Below are positions 1 to 4,630 of a DNA stretch of 7,495 bases, in pieces (position 1 is the first letter of the stretch; every line of letters begins with the position of its first letter). The notes beneath the pieces were generated by a model. That model saw nothing but the letters and a program-made list of their open reading frames with translations, made no database searches and was not told the DNA's origin. This DNA is from an archaeon (GTDB lineage: Archaea; Hydrothermarchaeota; Hydrothermarchaeia; Hydrothermarchaeales; JALUUU01): positions 1 to 7,495 of the forward strand of contig JALUUU010000196.1 in the NCBI GenBank assembly GCA_027021185.1, given 5' to 3'. Position numbers and translations under genes: made by a program.

Positions 1-184
1 GGCCATGATCCTCAGCTCCGTCCTCATGCTCAGGCACCTCGGCGAGAGGGAGGCGGCGGATATGGTTGAGAACGCCCTGAGGGAGGTCATCAAGGCAGGG
101 GAGAAGGTAACCTACGACCTCGGGGGAGAAGCCGGGACATCGGAGATGGCCGAGGCCATCGCCAGGGTAATCGAGGAGGCATAG
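1..184 (+). CDS. Isocitrate/isopropylmalate dehydrogenase family protein, C-terminal end (partial)
   Basis: Only the last 60 codons are present; frame starts at base 2 and ends with TAG at 182-184. The visible peptide contains AMILSSVLMLRHLGEREAAD, the C-terminal helix pair of the beta-decarboxylating dehydrogenases (isocitrate, 3-isopropylmalate and homoisocitrate dehydrogenases), followed by VTYDLGGEAGTSEMAEAI. In this family the Asp-Leu-Gly-Gly stretch and the final small helix close the substrate domain. The wording MILSS-MLRH and VTYDL leans towards isocitrate dehydrogenase (isocitrate to 2-oxoglutarate plus CO2, cytosolic, homodimer). The residues that separate isocitrate from isopropylmalate specificity lie upstream of the window, so the substrate is inferred. 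The gene is followed by an AT-rich gap with a new promoter, so it probably belongs to a separate transcription unit. Confidence 0.85.
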   Translation, partial: AMILSSVLMLRHLGEREAADMVENALREVIKAGEKVTYDLGGEAGTSEMAEAIARVIEEA

Positions 185-218
185 CCCGGGCGAGGGTTGG
201 ATGGCCTGTGAGGCGGGA

Positions 219-232
219 TTTATTTTATTTAT
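219..232 (+). promoter_or_regulatory. Archaeal TATA-like promoter for the 257 gene
   Basis: The only gap before 6629 (185-256) contains the AT-rich run TTTATTTTATTTAT in otherwise GC-rich DNA. Its centre lies about 30 bases before the ATG at 257. With the usual archaeal spacing of about 25 bases from TATA centre to start site, transcription would begin near 250, giving a leader of only a few bases. This agrees with the lack of a usable Shine-Dalgarno site: AGGAG at 252-256 touches the ATG with no spacer. The same T-rich run could also terminate the upstream dehydrogenase transcript. Confidence 0.6.
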
Positions 233-256
233 CCACGGGCACAATCATACTAGGAG

Positions 257-1012
257 ATGAAAAATCAGTACTTCGGGGATGTCAATGATTTTCTAAAATA
301 CGACCTCGTTCTCACCCTGGTGGAGAAGCTGGATAACACGAAAGCCTTCACCTTCATACCCATGCTCACGCCGAACGACGACTCAGGGGACGGCGGCCTC
401 ATCAAGTACGACGGCGGCAGGAGAAGAGACCTTGAGAGGTTCCTGAAGAGATGTATCCGTGACATGTACAGGAACATCCTGAATCTTCGCTTCTTCATGG
501 CCTCCCAGGACATCGAGTACAGGCCCTACAGAGACGCCGAATATTTTCGACACGAGGACAGGGAAGAATACTTCGACTCCATAGACCCGGAGATGTTAAA
601 GGGCTCAGTGGTGCTCATTGACCCTGACAACGGGCTTGAGGTTAAGAGCATGAGGAAGAGAAACGGCCACAAGTACCTGAGATACGGGGAGCTGCGGAGG
701 ATATACGACGGCATCGACGACGATTCACTGGTCCTCGTCTACCAGCACATTCCAAGGGTTAAGAGGGAGAAATACTTCTCTGCGATAGCTAAGAGGATCA
801 GGGACGCCACTGGTGCATATCCCCTATGCCTCTCCGACAACAGGATCGTGTTTTTTATACTGGCCAAAGGAGCCCTGGATAGGGCCTGGCAGGTGATAAG
901 GAGATACGCCCATGAAAACGGATATGCCGCCAGCAGGTTTGACTCTGCCTCCCTCCAGGGGCTATCTCCTAAGCATTGGGGCCAAAGGGGTGATGTGACC
1001 CGTGATCACTGA
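257..1012 (+). CDS. Unrecognised 251-residue protein, possibly a distant RlmJ/TcmP-like (methyltransferase-fold) family
   Basis: I cannot name this protein securely. It is soluble-looking, charged, with no signal peptide or membrane segment. Clear motif-like blocks are QYFGDVNDFLKYDL (residues 4-17), IPMLTPNDDSGDGG (34-47), IDPDNGLEVKS (121-131), KYLRYGEL (139-146) and LVYQHIPR (160-167). I recall a mostly bacterial family of uncharacterised proteins with this block order. The first block loosely resembles the G-x-x-x-D-x-x-K-H start of the rRNA methyltransferase RlmJ. IDPDNG sits where methyltransferase-fold proteins such as RlmJ or the three-Cys-motif partner TcmP carry DPP/DPY. That link is inference; there is no classical glycine-rich SAM-binding loop. 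The ATG at 257 is the first in frame, a few bases after the predicted transcription start. The end overlaps the next gene by 11 bases, so the two are probably co-transcribed. The gene may be an accessory, transferred gene next to housekeeping genes. Confidence 0.75.
   Translation: MKNQYFGDVNDFLKYDLVLTLVEKLDNTKAFTFIPMLTPNDDSGDGGLIKYDGGRRRDLERFLKRCIRDMYRNILNLRFFMASQDIEYRPYRDAEYFRHEDREEYFDSIDPEMLKGSVVLIDPDNGLEVKSMRKRNGHKYLRYGELRRIYDGIDDDSLVLVYQHIPRVKREKYFSAIAKRIRDATGAYPLCLSDNRIVFFILAKGALDRAWQVIRRYAHENGYAASRFDSASLQGLSPKHWGQRGDVTRDH
987..994 (+). promoter_or_regulatory. Ribosome binding site that fixes the GTG start at 1002
   Basis: GGGGTGAT matches the archaeal anti-Shine-Dalgarno complement (AGGAGGTGAT) at seven of eight bases and ends 7 bases before GTG 1002. 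The in-frame codon at 996 is a stop, so GTG 1002 is the earliest possible start and has an excellent site. It lies inside the end of the upstream gene. Confidence 0.75.
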
Positions 1013-1544
1013 TTTATTGGGCCTGAGGCTGACGGAGCTGGAGATACTGGTTGCCTTCCTCGCGTTGGCCCTGATCTACCTGGCCTGGAGGTATCTGAGG
1101 CTCATGGGGAGGGTGGAGAGCCGGGCCCGAGAGCTCTATGAGGAATGGAGCCACGCGGAGGCCGATAAGAAGGCCCGGGTGTTGTTTGAGGAGTGGCGTC
1201 AGCGAGAGGAGAGGAGGATAAGGGAGAGCGCCGTGAGGCAGAGCGAAGCCGTCATAAAGGGGAAGGTGACGGAGCACCTGCTGCCCTTTTTCCCGGGGTT
1301 CAAGTACAACCCCAAGGACGCCAGGTTCATAGGCACCCCTGTGGACCTCATCGTCTTCGACGGCCTCAGCGAATCCGACGTGAGGAGGATAGTGTTCCTG
1401 GAGGTAAAGACAGGTAAGACCGGGGCGATATCCCCGAGGGAGAGGCTTGTGAAGAGGTGTGTCGAGGAGGGAAAGGTGCGCTACGAGGTAATGCATCACA
1501 GAGGTGAGGCGGATGAGAAGGGGCATGGACAAGAAAAGCCTTGA
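1002..1544 (+). CDS. Membrane-anchored endonuclease-like protein related to archaeal Holliday junction resolvase
   Basis: This 180-residue protein has three parts. Residues 11-30 are a hydrophobic segment (LEILVAFLALALIYLAW) that looks like a single membrane anchor. Residues 33-80 are highly charged and helical, probably a coiled coil. Residues 81-165 form the domain known from 'endonucleases related to archaeal Holliday junction resolvase'. Its likely metal and catalytic residues follow the Hjc/PD-(D/E)XK layout: E91 in GKVTEHLLPFFP, D115 in GTPVDLIVFDG, and E134-x-K136 in FLEVKTGK. From the family, a DNA junction or DNA-end nuclease is expected, but no activity is established for this membrane-linked subfamily and the substrate is unknown. 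The GTG start is supported by a strong ribosome site. It overlaps the upstream gene by 11 bases and the downstream methyltransferase by 32, which suggests translational coupling. Confidence 0.85.
   Translation: MITDLLGLRLTELEILVAFLALALIYLAWRYLRLMGRVESRARELYEEWSHAEADKKARVLFEEWRQREERRIRESAVRQSEAVIKGKVTEHLLPFFPGFKYNPKDARFIGTPVDLIVFDGLSESDVRRIVFLEVKTGKTGAISPRERLVKRCVEEGKVRYEVMHHRGEADEKGHGQEKP
1501..1507 (+). promoter_or_regulatory. Ribosome binding site supporting the ATG at 1513
   Basis: GAGGTGA lies 5 bases before ATG 1513, inside the end of the nuclease-like gene. The site overlaps the alternative GTG at 1504 and is 17 bases from the alternative ATG at 1525, so 1513 is the best-supported start. 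Confidence 0.6.
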
Positions 1545-2127
1545 AATCCTTCTCCAGAGATGCGCCACATACCCCGAGCCCAGCCTGGCCCTGGAGCAGT
1601 ACCCCACCCCCGCGGATCTCGCCGCGGAGATAATATACCACGCATATCTAAGGGGGGACGTGGCCGGCAAGAGGGTCTACGACCTGGGCTGCGGGCCCGG
1701 AATCTTCGCCATAGGCTGCGCCATCATGGGGGCGAAGGAGGTGAAGGGATTCGACGTGGACAAGAAAGCCCTGGCCCTGGCCAGGAGAAACGCCGAGAAA
1801 CTCGGCCTGCGGAACATCGCCTTTATAGAAATGGACGTAAAAGATATAAGGGGAGAGTGTGACACAGTATTTCAAAATCCCCCGTTCGGCGTTCACAGGC
1901 CAGGGGCGGACAGAGAGTTCCTGAAGAAAGCCCTGGAGGTGGGGAAGGTGGTGTACACCATCCACAAAGCCGAAACAGGGGGTTTCGTGAGAAAGTACAT
2001 CAAGGACCTGGGAGGAATCGTTACAGACGTTACCCAGAGGGACATGGTATTGCCCCGCCTTCATGAGTTTCACAGGAAGGAGAAAAAGCGGGTAAGGGTG
2101 TACGTTTACCGGGTTGAAAAGGAGTGA
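1513..2127 (+). CDS. METTL5/HemK-like SAM-dependent RNA methyltransferase
   Basis: This 204-residue protein (from ATG 1513) is a class I methyltransferase of the archaeal 'predicted RNA methylase' group, related to eukaryotic METTL5. Visible motifs are LEQYPTP (28-34) just before the catalytic domain, the SAM loop YDLGCGPG (56-63), an acidic ribose-binding end GFDVD (79-83), and the N6-adenine-type catalytic motif NPPFG (122-126). By analogy with METTL5 it probably makes N6-methyladenosine in small-subunit rRNA, perhaps with a Trm112-like partner; the substrate is inferred. Length fits the family. Alternative starts are GTG 1504 and ATG 1525 (MDKKSLEILLQ, which also resembles the family start); the ribosome site favours 1513. 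It overlaps the upstream gene by 32 bases and ends 5 bases before csl4. That spacing puts an rRNA-modifying enzyme beside the RNA exosome. Confidence 0.88.
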   Translation: MRRGMDKKSLEILLQRCATYPEPSLALEQYPTPADLAAEIIYHAYLRGDVAGKRVYDLGCGPGIFAIGCAIMGAKEVKGFDVDKKALALARRNAEKLGLRNIAFIEMDVKDIRGECDTVFQNPPFGVHRPGADREFLKKALEVGKVVYTIHKAETGGFVRKYIKDLGGIVTDVTQRDMVLPRLHEFHRKEKKRVRVYVYRVEKE

Positions 2128-2128
2128 T
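2121..2128 (+). promoter_or_regulatory. Ribosome binding site for csl4
   Basis: GGAGTGAT ends 4 bases before ATG 2133 and includes the stop codon of the methyltransferase gene. The GTG at 2124 and ATG at 2127 lie within the site itself, so they are unlikely starts. Starting at 2133 also gives MVEDGEFVVPG, the typical Csl4 beginning. Confidence 0.65.
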
Positions 2129-2132
2129 GAAC

Positions 2133-2702
2133 ATGGTTGAGGACGGCGAGTTTGTCGTGCCCGGAGCAGAGCTGGGGTACAGCGAGGAGTTCATCCCGGG
2201 CGAAGGCGCCTACGAGGAAGAAGGCAAGGTGTATGCCTCGAGAACCGGTACCCTGGTAATAGATATGAAGGAGAGGAAGATAACGGTCACGCCTAAGACC
2301 AGCGTGCCCCCCATTCCGGACAACGGGGACATCGTCATAGGCAAGGTAATAGACGTGAAGCCCCAGAACGCCCTCGTGAACGTGGTGAAGATAAAGGGCG
2401 TGGACAGGTCGCTGCCGGGGGAGGTCCTGGGCAGCATCCACATCTCTCAGACGAGGAATGTCTACGTGGCGGACCTGGGGAAGGAGTTCAGGGTTGGGGA
2501 CATAGTCCTCGCGAAGGTCACCAACACCAAGAGAACCCCCCTGCAGCTCTCCACGGTGCAGAAGGAGCTGGGAGTGATAAGGGCCTTCTGCGGCAGATGC
2601 GCCCTTCCCCTGGCCAGGGAGGGCAACAAGCTCAAGTGCCCTAACTGCGGCAGGACAGAGGTGCGCAGGCTGTCTCCGAGCTACGGCTCCGGAGAGGTGT
2701 GA
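2133..2702 (+). CDS. csl4: Exosome complex RNA-binding cap protein Csl4
   Basis: This 189-residue protein shows the three-part Csl4 layout. Residues 1-40 form the N-terminal domain (MVEDGEFVVPGAELGYSEEF, then a G-E-G-A-Y-E turn). An S1 RNA-binding domain runs from about 63 to 143 (GDIVIGKVIDVKPQNALVNV and GDIVLAKVTN). A C-terminal zinc ribbon has C153-x-x-C156 and C169-x-x-C172. In archaea, Csl4 and Rrp4 form the RNA-binding cap on the Rrp41/Rrp42 ring in the cytoplasm; the cap guides RNA into the phosphorolytic channel, and Csl4 also helps recruit DnaG. All four zinc cysteines are present and length is normal. The other exosome genes are not in this window. The gene sits 5 bases after a methyltransferase gene and 16 before rpoL, so it is in the same operon. 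Confidence 0.95.
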   Translation: MVEDGEFVVPGAELGYSEEFIPGEGAYEEEGKVYASRTGTLVIDMKERKITVTPKTSVPPIPDNGDIVIGKVIDVKPQNALVNVVKIKGVDRSLPGEVLGSIHISQTRNVYVADLGKEFRVGDIVLAKVTNTKRTPLQLSTVQKELGVIRAFCGRCALPLAREGNKLKCPNCGRTEVRRLSPSYGSGEV

Positions 2703-2718
2703 GCAGGAGGAACAGCTG

Positions 2719-3204
2719 ATGGAGGTCAAGATTCTCAGGGAAACCGCAACAGAGATGGAGCTGGAGCTCGTGGGCGAGGGCCACACCTTCTGCAACGCCC
2801 TGAGGGGAGTCCTCAGCTCCAACGACAAGGTCATAACGGCCTCCTACAAGGTTGAGCATCCCCTCCTCGGGAACCCCAAGATCTACCTCAGGACCAAGGA
2901 GATAGAGGTCCCGACCAAGGAGAAGGAGATACCTCTCCGCGAGGTGAAGGGCATAGGCTCCGTGCGGGAGAAACAGCTCAAGGAGGCCGGCATAACAACG
3001 GCCAACGCCCTTCTGCAGACAGACATAAAGGAGCTTCAGAAGAAAACCGGTCTCCCCCTGAAGGTCCTGGAGGGATACGTGGCCGAGGCAAAGAAACTCG
3101 ACTACGGAAGGGAGACCCCTGTCAGATACGTGCTTAAAGAGTCATTGATGGAGCTGAGCAGGTTTTTCTCCGAGCTCAAAGCCAAATTCAACGAGGCTCT
3201 TTGA
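2719..3204 (+). CDS. rpoL: RNA polymerase subunit L with an inserted helix-hairpin-helix segment
   Basis: RpoL (the Rpb11/AC19 counterpart) pairs with RpoD to start RNA polymerase assembly. Residues 1-60 are clearly RpoL: a beta strand pair, then GEGHTFCNALRG (19-30) and ASYKVEHPLLGNPKIYL (41-57). The usual C-terminal dimer helix appears only at residues 134-160 (PVRYVLKESLMELSRFFSEL). Between them, roughly residues 62-132, is material foreign to RpoL. It contains VKGIGSVREKQLKEAGI (76-92), a helix-hairpin-helix like those in DNA-binding (HhH)2 modules, and a second weaker hairpin at TGLPLKVLEGYVAEA (110-124). The protein is 161 residues, whereas archaeal RpoL is usually about 90-100. The frame is continuous and codon use matches neighbours, so this looks like a real insertion and not an error. 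AGGAGG at 2705-2710 lies 8 bases before ATG 2719. The stop overlaps the next start codon by one base. Confidence 0.92.
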   Translation: MEVKILRETATEMELELVGEGHTFCNALRGVLSSNDKVITASYKVEHPLLGNPKIYLRTKEIEVPTKEKEIPLREVKGIGSVREKQLKEAGITTANALLQTDIKELQKKTGLPLKVLEGYVAEAKKLDYGRETPVRYVLKESLMELSRFFSELKAKFNEAL

Positions 3205-4004
3205 TGGAGATATTCCGGGATAAAAGCCCCATGGAGTTGTCCAGCCTGGGGGATGGCTACGTTAACCTGATCTACTCCATGGCCCTCTCAGAGGTCACCG
3301 GCAGGCCCCTGGGGAAGAAGGTGCCGAACCAGGTGCTGGCCGCCGCCCTGGACAGGGCCGGCCTCAGGGATCTGGCGGGCACCAGGGTGAACGCTCATCA
3401 ATTGGCGGACCTGGCGGAGGGCATCATTTTCAAGGCCTGGCTCCAGGGCAGGATAACCCTCGAGGAGAGCGTGGCCATTCTATCCAGCTCCCTGAGCGGC
3501 TCCCTCGAGAGAAAGAGGATGAGGGAGGATGCCGTGAAGGCCTTCACCGCCCTCCTCAAGGCTGTGGAGGAGGGCAGGACCCGGGGAAGGCCCCCCATGC
3601 TTACCGTGGACGTGATTGTGGAGAGAGATGGGAGAATCCTCCTCATAAAGAGGCTGAATCCCCCCTTCCAGGGGCGCTGGGCCATACCAGGGGGCTTCGT
3701 GGAGTACGGGGAGAGGGTGGAGGACGCCGCCCATAGGGAGATGATGGAGGAGACCAGGCTCAGAATAGCCATAACAGGGCTCCTGGGGGTTTACTCCGAG
3801 CCTGGGAGAGATCCCAGGGGGCACGTGGTGTCTGTCTGCTACACCGCAACCGCTGAGGGAGACGAGGAGGGGGGAAGCGACGCGGCGGAGGCAAGGTTTT
3901 TTAAACCCGAGGAAATAGACTTCGATAACCTGGCCTTTGACCATGATAAAATACTAAAGGATTATCTGAGGTTGAAATGTTCTGCGAAAAATGCGGGGGA
4001 ATGA
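3204..4004 (+). CDS. Fusion of an archaeal RNase III-like domain with a Nudix hydrolase domain
   Basis: Two domains can be seen in 266 residues. Residues 8-98 match the archaeal 'ribonuclease III-like' family: SLGDGYVNLIYSMAL (14-28), GRPLGKKVPNQVLAAAL (33-49) and ADLAEGIIFKAWLQGRI (68-84). D17, D69 and E72 fit RNase III metal ligands. The position equivalent to the first-helix glutamate next to the metal site is serine 13. After a charged linker, residues 131-256 form a Nudix domain with box G164...E170...REMMEE (178-183). The box glycine near the end is arginine 185. SEPGRDPRGHVVSVCYTA (198-215) resembles ADP-ribose pyrophosphatases, which carry a proline about 15 residues after the box (here P200). 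Expected activity is hydrolysis of an X-linked nucleoside diphosphate; substrate unknown. ATG 3204 overlaps the rpoL stop (TGATG), so translation is probably coupled; TTG 3201 is the alternative. The end overlaps tfs by 28 bases. Confidence 0.87.
   Translation: MEIFRDKSPMELSSLGDGYVNLIYSMALSEVTGRPLGKKVPNQVLAAALDRAGLRDLAGTRVNAHQLADLAEGIIFKAWLQGRITLEESVAILSSSLSGSLERKRMREDAVKAFTALLKAVEEGRTRGRPPMLTVDVIVERDGRILLIKRLNPPFQGRWAIPGGFVEYGERVEDAAHREMMEETRLRIAITGLLGVYSEPGRDPRGHVVSVCYTATAEGDEEGGSDAAEARFFKPEEIDFDNLAFDHDKILKDYLRLKCSAKNAGE
3946..3953 (+). promoter_or_regulatory. Possible internal TATA-like box ahead of tfs
   Basis: ATAAAATA lies in the end of the Nudix fusion gene, centred about 27 bases before the tfs ATG at 3977. 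This is the right distance for a leaderless tfs transcript. However, tfs also has GAGGT at 3968-3972, which suggests translation from the long transcript, so the box may be chance. Confidence 0.25.
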
Positions 4005-4288
4005 TGCTTCCCCAAGACTCAAAGCTCGTCTGCATGCGATGCAAAGACGAAAAAGAAATTTTAAATAGGGATGAGTTCAAATTAATTCAGGAAAATAAGA
4101 AGACCCGTAAACTTTTAATCCTGGACGAAGATGAGGTGAGGACTCTTCCCACCACCAGGGCTGAGTGTCCCAAGTGCGGGAACATGAAGGCGGAGTGGTG
4201 GCTGCTCCAGACCAGGAAGGCGGATGAGAGTGAGACAAGGTTCTTCAGATGCATCAAATGCAGATTTACCTGGCGGGAGTACAGCTAG
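3977..4288 (+). CDS. tfs: Transcription factor S (TFIIS/Rpb9-like transcript cleavage factor)
   Basis: This 103-residue protein has the standard two zinc ribbons. The N-terminal ribbon uses C3, C6, C19 and C22 (FCEKCGG and VCMRC); the C-terminal ribbon uses C64, C67, C92 and C95 (CPKCG and CIKC). Between the second cysteine pairs is the TFIIS-type hairpin QTRKADESETRFF (78-90), with the acidic pair D83-E84 that enters the RNA polymerase funnel and stimulates cleavage of backtracked RNA. Because the acidic pair is intact, this should be an active cleavage factor, not one of the inactive TFS paralogues known in some archaea. The start overlaps the Nudix fusion gene by 28 bases, and GAGGT at 3968-3972 precedes ATG 3977 by 4 bases. 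Its central part is noticeably AT-richer than its neighbours. It stands next to rpoL, csl4 and replication genes. Confidence 0.95.
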   Translation: MFCEKCGGMMLPQDSKLVCMRCKDEKEILNRDEFKLIQENKKTRKLLILDEDEVRTLPTTRAECPKCGNMKAEWWLLQTRKADESETRFFRCIKCRFTWREYS

Positions 4289-4310
4289 GGGCGGTGAGAG
4301 AGTCCGCAGG

Positions 4311-4628
4311 TTGCCCGCTGTGGAGCGGCGCATAAAAGATATAACCATGGAAGACTTCAGGGTTCGCGTCCTCGGGACCGTCGTGGACATGGATGTGGGC
4401 AGCGGAACGGCCCTGCTGGACGACGGCACGGGCAGGGCGGTGATCCTGTTCGCGGATCCCGAGCAGTTCGCCGGAGTTAGAGAAGGACAGCGTGTCCGGG
4501 TCATAGGGAGGTCCCGGAGAGACGACGGCGTGGAGATAGAGGTGGAGATTATCCAGGATATGGGCGGGCTTGACCTGGAGCTGTACAAGCAGGTCAGGTA
4601 TATGGAGGAAAAACTTGGAGAGGTGTAG
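4311..4628 (+). CDS. Small OB-fold protein, RPA-like (nucleic-acid binding, inferred)
   Basis: From TTG 4311 this is a 105-residue single-domain protein. It begins PAVERRIKDITMEDFRVRV and continues LGTVVDMD, then ALLDDGTGRAVILFADP (34-50), GQRVRVIGR (59-67) and EVEIIQDMGGLDLELYK (77-93). The pattern of beta strands around DDGTG is the OB fold seen in RPA32-like and other archaeal single-stranded DNA-binding proteins; the C-terminal helix may serve protein contacts. DNA binding is inferred; no zinc finger is present. The start is uncertain: ATG 4224 would overlap tfs by 65 bases with an unlikely glycine/serine-rich extension. GTG 4320 and ATG 4347 would remove the conserved-looking PAVE-R-I-DI stretch. 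GGTGA at 4293-4297 is 13 bases before TTG, which is longer than ideal. Only 2 bases separate it from pcna, which supports a replication or repair role. Confidence 0.75.
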   Translation: MPAVERRIKDITMEDFRVRVLGTVVDMDVGSGTALLDDGTGRAVILFADPEQFAGVREGQRVRVIGRSRRDDGVEIEVEIIQDMGGLDLELYKQVRYMEEKLGEV

Positions 4629-4630
4629 CC

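Noticed and set aside
1014..1670. Open frame of 218 codons on the - strand opposite the nuclease-like gene
   Set aside because: Shadow of two overlapping real genes; the translation has no recognisable domain.
2106..2834. Open frame of 242 codons on the - strand opposite csl4
   Set aside because: Shadow of the csl4 and rpoL genes; the translation is rich in His, Leu and Arg with no domain, and no ribosome site was seen.
2719..3204. RpoL read as two genes or a frameshift because of its unusual length
   Set aside because: The frame is continuous, the C-terminal RpoL-like helix returns in the same frame, and there is no internal ribosome site with a start that would give a sensible second protein.
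4059..4067. TATA-like TTTTAAATA inside tfs as a definite promoter
   Set aside because: The predicted start near 4088 is more than 200 bases before the next gene start, so a role is possible but not supported enough to list as a feature.
4224..4310. Upstream ATG start at 4224 for the OB-fold gene
   Set aside because: It would add 29 residues of Gly/Ser/Arg-rich sequence overlapping the zinc ribbon code of tfs by 65 bases, with no good ribosome site.
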